Source: CAZIHO01 sp964538875 | GTDB taxonomy: Bacteria > Pseudomonadota > Gammaproteobacteria > Chromatiales > Chromatiaceae | NCBI GenBank assembly: GCA_964538875.1 | Contig: CAZIHO010000064.1 | Span: 1-19,336, forward strand | Direction of reading: 5' to 3' | DNA: 19,336 nucleotides | Shown: positions 7,277 through 15,524 of the stretch, in pieces | Position numbering within the stretch: the first letter of the stretch is position 1 | Layout: every line of letters starts with the position of its first letter | The notes under the pieces: model-generated | Seen by the model: only the letters and a program-made list of their open reading frames with translations | The model's database searches: none | What the model was told of the DNA's origin: nothing | Position numbers and translations under genes: made by a program

Positions 7277-10012
7277 CTAGTCCGGGCCGACGCTGGGCAA
7301 CCACTGGACCAGGGCGCCCAACAACCGCTCCGGCACCAGGGGCTTGCCAAGAAAATCGTTCATGCCCGCCTGTAAACAGCGGACCTTATCCTCATCGAAC
7401 GCATTGGCGGTCAGGGCCAGGATGGGCACCCTGCTACCGTTGGGCAGCGCCCGAATCACACGGGTCGCTTCGAGGCCATCCATGACCGGCATCTGCACAT
7501 CCATCAGGATCAGGTCATAGCTTTGTTCCTGGACCCGGGCCACCGCCGCCGCGCCGTGCTCCGCGACGTCCAGCTCCAACCCCTCCGCCGTCAGCAGGTC
7601 CCGGGCCACTTCCTGGTTGATGGGATCATCCTCCACCAACAGCAGGCGCCGCCCCTGGTAGTTCTGGAACAGGCCGGCGGCCGGCGCCGCTGGCAGGGTG
7701 GCCGGGGCCGCTGCCGCGCCCCGCCGCAAGCGCACGGTAAACCAGAAGGTACTGCCGGCGCCGGGCTCGCTGATGACACCCGCCTCGCCGCCCATGAGGC
7801 GCGCCAGGTGCAGGGTGATCGCCAGGCCCAGGCCAGCGCCGCCGTATTTGCGGGTGGTGGAATTGTCCGCTTGTTCAAAGGCTAGGAACAGCCGGTCCTG
7901 CTGATCCAAGGGAATGCCGATTCCGCTGTCCACCACCTCGAAGCGCATCAGGGCATCTTCCCAACTCGCCACCAGGGTTCGCTGAATCAGGCGAATTCCG
8001 CCCCGTTCGGTGAACTTGAACGCGTTTTGGAGGTAATTGAGCAAACATTGGGTGATACGGGTGGCATCGCCCCGCCAGACTTCCCGGCCAGGTTCGGCGT
8101 CCACCACCAGGCTCAGGCCCTTGGCAGCGACCCGCTCCCGGAACAGGGCGGCGGCCTGGACCAGGAGTTCCCCCGGCACCAGATCGGTTTCGTGCAGGAC
8201 CATGCGGCCGGCGTCGATTCTGGACAGATCCAGAATGTCGTTGATGATCTCCAGCAAATGCTTGCCGGACCGGTCGATTTGTTCCAGGCGTGCCACTTGG
8301 CCCGGGTTGCTGATCTCCCGGCGCAGCAAATAGGTCATGCCGAGGATGCCATTCATGGGCGTGCGAATTTCGTGGCTCATGTTGGCAAGAAACGCGCTCT
8401 TGGCCCGGTTGGCGGCCTCGGCCGCGTCCTTGGCAGCCACCAATTCCGAGGTGCGCAACGTCACCAGTTGTTCTAGCCGGTGCCGGTGCTGATCCAACTC
8501 GGCTTCCAGGATCCGCTCGGCGGTCACGTCCCGGCCCACGCACAGCACACCAACGGCGCAGCCCTCCGCGTCCCGAATCGCCCGGTTGGACCAGTGCACC
8601 CGCACCCGGCGCCCGTCCTGGGTCTGATGGTCGCTTTCCACCTGTTCGTAGGCGGCGGGATCAGTCAGGAAAACGGCCACCAGGGACCCCAGGTCCCGGC
8701 CGCTACCGGAATCCTGCTCCGGCACCCTACGGCCCAACAGCTGCCGGGCCAGGATTTCCTGGGCGTCCCGGCCGAACAGGCGTTCCGCGAATTCGTTGCG
8801 GTAGCTGATCCGCCCGTCTAAATCCAGGCGCAGGATGAAGGCATTGGCGTTTTCCACCAGTTCCCGATACTTGGCTTCGCTCTCCGCCAGGGCCGCGACA
8901 GCGCGCTGGCGCTCCCTGATTTCGGCCCGCAGCTTGAGGTTGAAGGCGCGAAACTTGGCGGCGAACAACAACGCCAACAGGGTCGCCGACAGGGACAGAA
9001 CCAGGGTCCAGCGCAGCCAAGTGGGAATGGCCGGCGTACTGGGCTCGTAAAGAAATCTCCCCAGTTCAAAGCCGGACGATATATGGCCCTGGTTCCGGTA
9101 CACCTCCAGCACGTGCCGCCAGCGGCCGGGGCTCATGTGACCCGGTTCCACGATGTCGGGACGCACCAACTCCTTGATCTGGGCCGCCTCGAACAGCAAA
9201 TGTTCCCGGGATTTGCCCTGGGTGTTATAGCGCTCCAAAATCAGGTCGGTGATTTCCTCCACGTGTTGGAGGCTGTAGTCCAGGCCCCGCAGGGTAGCGT
9301 CCCGAAACGCTTTGACCAGGGCCGGATGCCGGTCCACCAGGTCCTCGGTGGTAAACAGTATGTTGCCGAATAAATCGATGCCGACGGAACGGGGCGTGAT
9401 CAGCAAATACTGATGTTCCCGGCCCCGGATCCAGAACGGCTCATTGGACAGGTACACCACCTTGGCGGCCACGGCCCCTGAGTCGATGGAATCCAGGGAC
9501 CAATCTATCTGATCCACCAGCCGGATTTGGGCGGCGGGGATCCCGGACGCTTGGAGCAAGGCTTGGATCTCGTCCTGGCTGTGGGGATCCACCGCCACCG
9601 GACGGTTGGCCAGGTCGTGGACGCTCTCTACCCCATCCCGGCGCGGTGCCAGCAGGGCAATGGGAGAATGTTGCATGAGGGTGGCCAGGGCCACCACCGG
9701 CGCGCCCCGGTACCGGTCCAGCACCAGGGTGGAGGTGCCGACGCCAACCTCGGCCCGGCCCTCGGTCACCTCCTTGACCACGTCGATACCGGGTCCCCCT
9801 TCCAGGATCCGCACCGCCAGTCCTGCGTCCCGGTAATAGCCCTGGGCTTCGGCCGCGTAAAAGGCCCCGAACTCGAACTGATGCTTCCAGTTCAGTTGTA
9901 CGCTGATCGACTGGCGGCTCCCATCCGCCCAGCACCAGGCCCCCTGGCCCAGCAGCCAGGGGATCAGGAACCAAAAGCACCATGGGCGGCGCCAAGCAGG
10001 GTACGGCTTCAA
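7277..10012 (-). CDS. Hybrid sensor histidine kinase with NMT1/ThiY-like periplasmic sensor
   Basis: Predicted 911-residue inner-membrane protein. Residues 10-29 are a signal or membrane segment. Residues about 35-320 are an NMT1/ThiY-like substrate-binding domain (VQLNWKHQFEFGAFYAAEAQ, then GTSTLVLDRYRGAPVVALA). A membrane helix spans about 333-352 and a PAS domain about 378-500. The HisKA domain has SHEIRTPMNG with H547. The HATPase domain has the N box around N663, DSGIGI (695-700) and GGAGLGL. A receiver domain at 788-905 has D838 (LILMDVQMP) and K890. There is no HPt or output domain, so a separate phosphotransfer partner is needed; none is in the window. The start is odd: the only option downstream of the previous stop is TTG at 10012, with no Shine-Dalgarno sequence. 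It sits 15 nt after, and in frame with, the permease stop. Ligand unknown; NMT1 relatives bind pyrimidines or other small nitrogenous compounds. Confidence 0.93.
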   Translation of the reverse strand: MKPYPAWRRPWCFWFLIPWLLGQGAWCWADGSRQSISVQLNWKHQFEFGAFYAAEAQGYYRDAGLAVRILEGGPGIDVVKEVTEGRAEVGVGTSTLVLDRYRGAPVVALATLMQHSPIALLAPRRDGVESVHDLANRPVAVDPHSQDEIQALLQASGIPAAQIRLVDQIDWSLDSIDSGAVAAKVVYLSNEPFWIRGREHQYLLITPRSVGIDLFGNILFTTEDLVDRHPALVKAFRDATLRGLDYSLQHVEEITDLILERYNTQGKSREHLLFEAAQIKELVRPDIVEPGHMSPGRWRHVLEVYRNQGHISSGFELGRFLYEPSTPAIPTWLRWTLVLSLSATLLALLFAAKFRAFNLKLRAEIRERQRAVAALAESEAKYRELVENANAFILRLDLDGRISYRNEFAERLFGRDAQEILARQLLGRRVPEQDSGSGRDLGSLVAVFLTDPAAYEQVESDHQTQDGRRVRVHWSNRAIRDAEGCAVGVLCVGRDVTAERILEAELDQHRHRLEQLVTLRTSELVAAKDAAEAANRAKSAFLANMSHEIRTPMNGILGMTYLLRREISNPGQVARLEQIDRSGKHLLEIINDILDLSRIDAGRMVLHETDLVPGELLVQAAALFRERVAAKGLSLVVDAEPGREVWRGDATRITQCLLNYLQNAFKFTERGGIRLIQRTLVASWEDALMRFEVVDSGIGIPLDQQDRLFLAFEQADNSTTRKYGGAGLGLAITLHLARLMGGEAGVISEPGAGSTFWFTVRLRRGAAAAPATLPAAPAAGLFQNYQGRRLLLVEDDPINQEVARDLLTAEGLELDVAEHGAAAVARVQEQSYDLILMDVQMPVMDGLEATRVIRALPNGSRVPILALTANAFDEDKVRCLQAGMNDFLGKPLVPERLLGALVQWLPSVGPD

Positions 10013-10027
10013 TGGAGGGACGCCAGG

Positions 10028-11413
10028 TCAGAGTGCGGATCGAGCCAACAGGCTCCGTCGCATGGCGTAAGTGAAATAGACCACCAACCCTAGCGCCAGC
10101 CAGACGCCAAAGCGCACCCAGGTTTCCCAGGGCAGGCTCACCATCAGGTAAAGACAGGAGCCGGCCCCCAACAGGGGCACCAGGGGCATCAGGGGAGTGC
10201 GGAACGGACGGGGCAAGTCGGGCCGGGTCGTCCGCAGCACCAGAACTCCCAGGCAGACCAGCAGGAACGCCGCCAGGGTACCGATGTTCACCAGTTCCGC
10301 CACCTTGCCGATGGGGGTCAGACCGGCGATGAGGGCAATCAACACCCCAGTCGCCAAGATCACCCGCAGCGGCGTTTGGGTACGGGGATGAACCTCGGCG
10401 AACAGGGGCGGCAACAGGCCATCCCGGGCCATGGCCAGAAACACCCGGCTGAGACCGTAATAGAGCACCAGCATGACGGTGGTGAGTCCGGCGATGGCCC
10501 CGGCGGCGACCAGACCAGCGAGCCCGGCATGGCCCAGGCGCAATACCACGTCCGCCACCGGCGACGCCACGTTGAGGCTGGCGTAGGGGGCGGCGCCGGT
10601 CAGCAAGCCGGCCACCAGCACATAGATGAGGGTACAGACCGCCAGGGAGGCCAGGATACCAATGGGCAGGTCCCGCTGCGGGTCCCGGGCCTCTTCGGCG
10701 GCGGTGGAAACCGCGTCGAAACCGATGTAGGCGAAGAAAATCAGCGCCGCGCCCTGCATCACGCCGCTCCAGCCGAAGGGCAGGAAGGGGGTCCAGTTGG
10801 CGGGATCGACATTGAACAGGGCAACCCCGATGAAGGTGCCGATGGCCAACAGTTTGACCAGCACCATCACCGCGTTGAAGCGGGCGCTCTCCCGCACGCC
10901 GGCGGCCAGTAGCGTCGCCAGCACCAGCACGATCAGGGCCGCCGGCAAGTTGACCAGTCCCCCTTCCCAGGGACCCTGGACCAGGGCGGCGGGCAGGCTC
11001 AGGCCCATGGCGGTCAGGGCGTTACCCACGTAGCCGGACCAGCCGATGGCCACCGCCGCCACCGCGACGCCATATTCCAATATCAGATCCCAACCGATGA
11101 TCCAGGCGGCCAACTCCCCCAAGCCGGCGTAGGCATAGCCGTAGGCGCTGCCGCAACCGCCGATGCTGGCGGCCAGTTCCGCGTAAGCCAGGGCGCTGAA
11201 GGCGCAGGCCAGGCCCGCCACCACGTAGGAGAGCACGATGCCAGGTCCGGCATGGGTCGCTGCGGCAACACCAGTGAGCACGAAGATGCCGGCGCCGATG
11301 ATGGCGCCAATGCCCATCAGGGTCAGGTCCAGGGGACCCAGGCAGCGGCGCAGCCCGGTGTCCTCCAGATGATGATCCGCGTTGATGGCCTTGGTCCGCA
11401 GCAGGGGTGACAT
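10028..11413 (-). CDS. APC-superfamily amino acid permease (CAT/YhdG-like)
   Basis: Predicted 461-residue transporter with about 12 membrane helices. The ATG at 11413 is preceded by GGGAG at a good distance. The N-terminal motif GIGAIIGAGIFVLTG (34-48) is the substrate-binding unwound helix of APC transporters. The following GSAYGYAYAGLGELAAWIIG and FFAYIGFDAVSTAAEEARDP are typical of the cationic-amino-acid-transporter branch. These carriers import amino acids or amines by proton symport or exchange; substrate cannot be read from sequence, and despite the branch name many members carry neutral amino acids. The next gene, a sensor kinase, starts 15 nt downstream in the same frame, so they are almost certainly co-transcribed. 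Upstream, ACTGGG and CCCAGT form a dyad with a 1-nt centre at 11438-11450, a possible operator. Confidence 0.94.
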   Translation of the reverse strand: MSPLLRTKAINADHHLEDTGLRRCLGPLDLTLMGIGAIIGAGIFVLTGVAAATHAGPGIVLSYVVAGLACAFSALAYAELAASIGGCGSAYGYAYAGLGELAAWIIGWDLILEYGVAVAAVAIGWSGYVGNALTAMGLSLPAALVQGPWEGGLVNLPAALIVLVLATLLAAGVRESARFNAVMVLVKLLAIGTFIGVALFNVDPANWTPFLPFGWSGVMQGAALIFFAYIGFDAVSTAAEEARDPQRDLPIGILASLAVCTLIYVLVAGLLTGAAPYASLNVASPVADVVLRLGHAGLAGLVAAGAIAGLTTVMLVLYYGLSRVFLAMARDGLLPPLFAEVHPRTQTPLRVILATGVLIALIAGLTPIGKVAELVNIGTLAAFLLVCLGVLVLRTTRPDLPRPFRTPLMPLVPLLGAGSCLYLMVSLPWETWVRFGVWLALGLVVYFTYAMRRSLLARSAL

Positions 11414-11508
11414 GGGAACTTCTCCCGATTTAGCTGAACTGGGCCCCAGTGTACCCGCTGAAGGGCCCGCCGCGCAGGTGCCACCGGACCAGAGCGGTAT
11501 TCACTTCA

Positions 11509-12363
11509 TCAAACCGCTACCGCCGAACTCCCCCGGACTTCCCACAGCAAGGCGTCCACCGCCTGGTCCAGATCCAGGTCGCCGGCCTGCAGGGCGGCGC
11601 CGAAGCGTTGGTTCAGCAAGGGCATCATCATGCGCGCCTGGCGCCATTCCTCGAAGATGAGCCGGGCCAGGGGGCCGCCCTCGGCGACGAAGCCGGAATC
11701 ATGGAAGTCCCGCTCGGCCCGCTCCCGGTCGTAGTCAAGCCGTCGGATGTCCGCCTGCCAGGCGCCGTCCCGAAACTCCAGGTGGGCGTAACTGGCTCTG
11801 GGGTCGCCGTCGAAGGAGGAGCCCACGGAACCCACGTTCAGGATCCGCTGACCTCGGTATTCCCGGTCCAGGGGCTTGTGGGTGTGGGCCACCACGAACA
11901 GGGGCACTTCATCCGGCACCCGCTGGGCCATTTGCTCCTCGGTGGTGGTGGAAGAAATGCCTAAGCGATTGCCGGCCAGGCTGCCGTGGGTGAATTGCAC
12001 CCACTGGTCGCCGGGTCCCTGGAAATACAGGTGGTCCGGCCAATCCCGCAGCACCCAGACCCGCTCCCCCAGTTGATCCAGGGTCCAGTCCGCGAACTGG
12101 CGCATGGCCGCGTCCAAGCGGGTGCGGGGCCCCCGCGCCTCGCAAAACAGCAGGAAATCTTCGTGGTTACCCTTGATGGGTAGCCACCCCTCCCCGGTCC
12201 GCAGCGCCTCGAACAGTTCAAGACAGGCCAGGCTACAGGGTCCCCGGCTCACCAGATCGCCGTTCATGATGACCAGATCCGGCCGCCAGGCGCGGATGTC
12301 GGCAACCACGGTTTCCATGGCGGGTAAATTGCCCTGAACGTCGGAAAAGACGGCGATGCGCAT
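11509..12363 (-). CDS. Calcineurin-like metallophosphoesterase
   Basis: Predicted 284-residue cytosolic protein. I start at ATG 12363 because MRIAVFSDVQGN is the conserved family start; the frame upstream is unconserved and overlaps the divergent promoter region. Metal-binding motifs occur in order: SDVQGN (D8, with Gln where His is usual), NGDLVSRG (D36), KGNHED (N66, H67), FTHGS and VAHTHKP, then NVGSVG. This is the pattern of the small YfcE/MJ0936-like phosphodiesterases and protein-phosphatase-like enzymes. Replacement of the usual SDxHGN histidine by Gln occurs in some members but may alter metal binding. The C-terminal 60 residues extend beyond the core and are helical. Substrate unknown. 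It is divergent from ppsR with 211 bp between starts, and has no strong ribosome site. Confidence 0.9.
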   Translation of the reverse strand: MRIAVFSDVQGNLPAMETVVADIRAWRPDLVIMNGDLVSRGPCSLACLELFEALRTGEGWLPIKGNHEDFLLFCEARGPRTRLDAAMRQFADWTLDQLGERVWVLRDWPDHLYFQGPGDQWVQFTHGSLAGNRLGISSTTTEEQMAQRVPDEVPLFVVAHTHKPLDREYRGQRILNVGSVGSSFDGDPRASYAHLEFRDGAWQADIRRLDYDRERAERDFHDSGFVAEGGPLARLIFEEWRQARMMMPLLNQRFGAALQAGDLDLDQAVDALLWEVRGSSAVAV

Positions 12364-12487
12364 CGAATTGACTCGAGGTGGCGACGGGATGAACCTGGGA
12401 CAAGCGCCGGAACCGGGTGGCCCCGGCACGCCGAGGGGGTGCATTGTGGGTGTCCCGCTGCCCAGGCGCAAGGGCTGTTGGGACCGG

Positions 12488-12513
12488 GGCGGCGCCCGGC
12501 CATCTGGGCCGCC
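12488..12513. repeat. GC-rich inverted repeat upstream of ppsR -10
   Basis: GGCGGC (12488-12493), one bulged G, then CCC pairs with GGGCCGCC (12506-12513) across an 8-nt loop. It covers the place where a -35 box for the downstream TATAAT would lie, so it could be an operator or a structure ending antisense transcription. Confidence 0.35.
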
Positions 12514-12519
12514 ATCCGC

Positions 12520-12538
12520 GAGCCCCTATAATGGGCTC
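12520..12538 (+). promoter_or_regulatory. ppsR promoter: perfect -10 box framed by an inverted repeat
   Basis: A consensus TATAAT lies at 12527-12532, 43 bp before the ppsR start codon. It is enclosed by GAGCCC (12520-12525) and GGGCTC (12533-12538), a perfect 6-bp inverted repeat. No good -35 hexamer is present 16-18 bp upstream, where CTGGGC is the best sequence, suggesting that activation or an alternative recognition element may be needed. Confidence 0.5.
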
Positions 12539-12574
12539 CCCAATGCAAACCCCTGCCCTAACCGAGTGGAATCC

Positions 12575-13402
12575 ATGCCCCGCACTGTGTTCTTTACCTC
12601 CGACAGCACCGCCATTACTTCCGAAACCGTGGGCCAAAGTATGTTGGCCCAGTTCGAGAATGTGGAGTTCAAGACCATCTATATGCCGTTCATCAACACC
12701 CGGGAAAAGGCGGAACGGCTGTTGGACCGGGTGCGCGCTTCGGCGGCACGGGACCAGGCGTTGCCCATCGTGTTCGGCACCTTCCCGGAGGCGGACATCA
12801 ACCGCATGTTCCGGGAATGCGACTGCTGCCGGTTCATCGACCTGTTCGACCCCCTGGTGGGTCCCCTGAGCGAAGAGTTAGGGGTTCCGCCCACCCGCAA
12901 GCAGGGCCGCTCCCACGCGGTGACCAACTCCAACACCTACGATCATCGCATCGACGCCATTCATTTCACCCTGGCCAACGACGACGGCTCCCGGCCGGAA
13001 AACTTTACCAAGGCGGATGTGGTCCTGGTGGGCGTGTCCCGCTCCGGCAAGACCCCCACCTGCCTGTACCTGGCCCTGCATTTCGGGCTCAAGGCCGCCA
13101 ACTATCCCCTCACCGAGGAGGATTTCGCGGTCGGTGGCATTCCTCCCTTTCTGATCCCGGTGCGGGACAAGCTATTCGGCCTGACCATCGACCCCCAGCG
13201 CCTGCTGCGCATCCGCCAGGAGCGCCGCCCCAACAGTGAATATGCCGCCCCGCATCGCTGTCAGGACGAGGTGCGCAAGGCGCTGGCCATTTTCGGCAAG
13301 CTGGACATCCCGGTGTTCGACACCACCAGCAACTCCATCGAGGAGATTTCGTCCCGGATCATGAAGAATCTGTTCAAGAAGTCGGAAATCCAGGGCGCCT
13401 AG
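12575..13402 (+). CDS. ppsR: Pyruvate, water dikinase regulatory protein (PSRP)
   Basis: Predicted 275-residue cytosolic protein of the DUF299 family. The ATG at 12575 (MPRTVFFTSDSTAITSETVG) is the conserved start; the upstream extension of the frame is unconserved. The P-loop GVSRSGKT (153-160), followed by PTCLYLA, is the family hallmark. ANYPLTEEDF and GLTIDPQRL also match conserved blocks. In E. coli PpsR is a bifunctional enzyme that inactivates PEP synthase by ADP-dependent phosphorylation of a threonine next to the catalytic histidine, and reactivates it by Pi-dependent phosphorolysis. It thus controls gluconeogenic flux. In enterobacteria ppsR is divergent from ppsA; here ppsA is not adjacent. 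The promoter is probably at 12520-12538. Its TAG stop shares the palindrome CTAG with the stop of the convergent ypfJ gene. Confidence 0.96.
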   Translation: MPRTVFFTSDSTAITSETVGQSMLAQFENVEFKTIYMPFINTREKAERLLDRVRASAARDQALPIVFGTFPEADINRMFRECDCCRFIDLFDPLVGPLSEELGVPPTRKQGRSHAVTNSNTYDHRIDAIHFTLANDDGSRPENFTKADVVLVGVSRSGKTPTCLYLALHFGLKAANYPLTEEDFAVGGIPPFLIPVRDKLFGLTIDPQRLLRIRQERRPNSEYAAPHRCQDEVRKALAIFGKLDIPVFDTTSNSIEEISSRIMKNLFKKSEIQGA

Positions 13403-14256
13403 AGGCTGGCCGCCTTGAAGGTATTGCAGGCGTTCAGGTCCCCGCTTTCCATGCCTCGTTTGAACCAGCGCACCCGTTGTTCCGAGGTGCCGTGGGTGAA
13501 GCTGTCCGGCGTGACCCGGCCCTGGGCCTGGCGTTGTAAACGGTCGTCGCCGATGGCGCTGGCGGCGGTCAGAGCCTGTTCTACTTCGCCCGGCTCCAGG
13601 CGATGGCCGATGTTTTCCGCCCGGTAGCCCCAGACCCCGGCGAAACAGTCCGCCTGGAGTTCCAGACGCACCGAGAGGGCGTTGGCCTGGGCCTTGCCCT
13701 GGGCCTTTTGCTGGGCGCTGTGGACCTTATCCGAAATGCCCAGCAGATTCTGCACGTGGTGGCCCACCTCGTGGGCGATCACGTAGGCCTGGGCAAATTC
13801 TCCCGGCGCCTTGAACCGGGTCTTAAGTTCGCTGAAGAACTCTAGGTCGATGTACACCTTCTGGTCGCCAGGGCAGTAGAAGGGTCCCATGGCGGTCTCG
13901 CCAGTGCCACAGGCGGTGGGCACCGCGCCGCTGAACAGCACCAGCTTGGGATCCCGGTAGGTTTCACCATTCTGCTTGAACAGCACCCGCCAGGTATCTT
14001 CCGTGTCCGCCAACACCTTGGACACGAAGCGGGCGGTCGCGTCGTCCGCCGGTGGATGCCGGGCCGGTGCGGACTGCTGCTGCCCGGCCCCCTGGGGCGA
14101 CATCAAGCTCAACACCAGGGACGGGTCGATACCAAAGAAATAGCTGGCCGCCAAGGCCACCAATACCGCCCCGACGCCCGCCCGGCCACCGGGCAGGCCG
14201 CCCTGACCCCGGCGGTCTTCCACATTGTCGCTTTCCCGCTGATCGTCTAGACGCAT
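13399..14256 (-). CDS. ypfJ: YpfJ-type neutral zinc metallopeptidase
   Basis: Predicted 285-residue protein. The ATG at 14256 has an AGGAG ribosome site 7 nt upstream. The N-terminus (MRLDDQRESDNVEDRRGQG) matches the family start. A membrane helix at about 25-42 anchors the protein, placing the catalytic part outside the cytoplasm. The zinc motif HEVGHH is at 162-167, and LELQADCFAGVWG (198-210) supplies the likely third ligand. The C-terminal SFTHGTSEQRVRWFKRG is also family-typical. Members (KPN_02809/YpfJ, zinc_peptidase family) are widespread in bacteria, but physiological substrates are not established. Four cysteines (C116, C128, C204, C277) could form disulfides in the periplasm. It lies 25 bp downstream of an MFS gene on the same strand, and its stop overlaps the ppsR stop by 4 bp in convergent orientation. 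Confidence 0.95.
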   Translation of the reverse strand: MRLDDQRESDNVEDRRGQGGLPGGRAGVGAVLVALAASYFFGIDPSLVLSLMSPQGAGQQQSAPARHPPADDATARFVSKVLADTEDTWRVLFKQNGETYRDPKLVLFSGAVPTACGTGETAMGPFYCPGDQKVYIDLEFFSELKTRFKAPGEFAQAYVIAHEVGHHVQNLLGISDKVHSAQQKAQGKAQANALSVRLELQADCFAGVWGYRAENIGHRLEPGEVEQALTAASAIGDDRLQRQAQGRVTPDSFTHGTSEQRVRWFKRGMESGDLNACNTFKAASL

Positions 14257-14281
14257 CTCATTGCTCCTAAAAAGGGATTCC

Positions 14282-15466
14282 CTAGCTGGCCCTGCGCCGC
14301 CACACCAGGTAGGCCAGGACCGGGACGCCCGCCAGCCACAACAGCCAGGGTCCCTGGGCCAGCCAATCCGGCGGCTGGGGTTTGACCGGCGTGCCAGCGG
14401 CTACCAACCCGATCCGGATTAGGGCCGCCAGGGATAGCATGGTAAACCAAAGCCCTAATACCAGTCCCTCATGACCAATCCGGCCCATACCCAGGGCACC
14501 GCCGATACCGGCCATGAAAATGACGCCCCAAGCGCCGCCCGCCAGCAGGTGCCACAGGATCAGAAGTTCCAGATTGGGGGCTTGCAGGCTGCCCCATAGG
14601 GCTACCGCACCCACCAGGGCGGCGCCCATCAGCAGCCGGTCGCCGCCCCAGCGCCGCGCCGCCCAGGCGCCGGGAAACACCGCCAGTTTGAAGCCCACCC
14701 AGAATAGGGGCAGCAGCCAGACCAGGTGCTGGGCCTCGGCAAAGCGCAAATATTGGGGCTGCACATTAAACGCGGTGTGCAACTGCATACCCAGGGCCAG
14801 CACCAGGGCGCCGCTCAACAGGGCGAACACCCGGCCCGGCCTGGTCGGCTCCGGCGCCGGCTCAGGGAATGCCTCCCCCTGACGGCGCCGTTCCAGCACC
14901 ACCAGGGGCAGGGTGGCGGCGATCAGACTCAAGCCAGTGAGGGCAAACGGCAACCTGGGGTCCAGGCCGCGCAGGATCTCCCCCAAGTAGGGCGACACCG
15001 CCCCGCCCAGGGCCAGGCCCACCAGGACCAGCGCCGCCAGGCCAGGAACCCGGGGCTTGGCGGCGTATTTCATCAGCAGCACCAGGGGCGGCGCCCGCAG
15101 CACCGAAGCGGTGCCCACCCAGAGGAAGATGAGGACCAACAACAGGGTGCCGCGCCCTGGCAACTGGTCGGCGGCCGCCACCTGGGGCAGCAGCATGAAG
15201 CCGACTGCGGACAGGGCGTTGACGCCCACCAACCAGGGACCGATGCGCCCCAGCGCCCGCTCGACCCGGTCCGCCGCGTAACCCATCAGGGTATCGGTGA
15301 CGGCGAATACCAGTTGATCGGCGACGATGATCCAGATGAACCAGCCGGGGTCCAGCCCCGCTAGGCGCAGCAGATCCTTGAGGTAGGTGGTGTAGACCAC
15401 CCAAGCGGTGAAAAACAAGAACTGGGCGACGGCGATCAGGACCGCGAGACGTTGGTCGGAATCCAC
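14282..15466 (-). CDS. MFS transporter, substrate unknown
   Basis: Predicted 394-residue integral membrane protein with about 12 hydrophobic helices. I use the GTG at 15466, preceded by GGGGAA, because the first in-frame ATG is about 60 residues in and would remove two helices. The sequence VADQLVFAVTDTLMGYAADRVERALGR near the second and third helices resembles the loop 2-3 signature of MFS and GPH/SLC45-like carriers. A charged Arg/Gln/Glu/Pro-rich central loop (about 213-235) separates the two six-helix halves. I cannot assign a substrate. It lies between an alpha/beta hydrolase (58 bp upstream) and ypfJ (25 bp downstream), probably one transcript. A perfect GC-rich inverted repeat sits in the upstream gap at 15487-15504. 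Confidence 0.85.
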   Translation of the reverse strand: MDSDQRLAVLIAVAQFLFFTAWVVYTTYLKDLLRLAGLDPGWFIWIIVADQLVFAVTDTLMGYAADRVERALGRIGPWLVGVNALSAVGFMLLPQVAAADQLPGRGTLLLVLIFLWVGTASVLRAPPLVLLMKYAAKPRVPGLAALVLVGLALGGAVSPYLGEILRGLDPRLPFALTGLSLIAATLPLVVLERRRQGEAFPEPAPEPTRPGRVFALLSGALVLALGMQLHTAFNVQPQYLRFAEAQHLVWLLPLFWVGFKLAVFPGAWAARRWGGDRLLMGAALVGAVALWGSLQAPNLELLILWHLLAGGAWGVIFMAGIGGALGMGRIGHEGLVLGLWFTMLSLAALIRIGLVAAGTPVKPQPPDWLAQGPWLLWLAGVPVLAYLVWRRRAS

Positions 15467-15486
15467 GGCTGGTTCCCCTGGGCAAG

Positions 15487-15504
15487 CCCGCGCCGGGGCG
15501 CGGG
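15487..15504. repeat. Perfect GC-rich inverted repeat between hydrolase and MFS genes
   Basis: CCCGCGCC (15487-15494) and GGCGCGGG (15497-15504) are perfectly complementary around GG. It lies 20 bp downstream of the hydrolase stop and 20 bp upstream of the MFS start. There is no T-tract, so partial termination, mRNA processing or 3' stabilisation are possible roles. Confidence 0.55.
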
Positions 15505-15524
15505 AGTGGCTAAGGACCCCTAGA

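Noticed and set aside
7262..7282. Inverted-repeat-like sequence at the junction of the caspase-like and kinase genes
   Set aside because: CTAG with AGGC/GCCT gives only a short imperfect stem overlapping both stop codons, and there is no T-tract on either strand.
12356..12574. Extension of the ppsR frame upstream of 12575, and of the phosphoesterase frame upstream of 12363
   Set aside because: Both would run through the divergent promoter region, and both conserved proteins start at the downstream ATGs.
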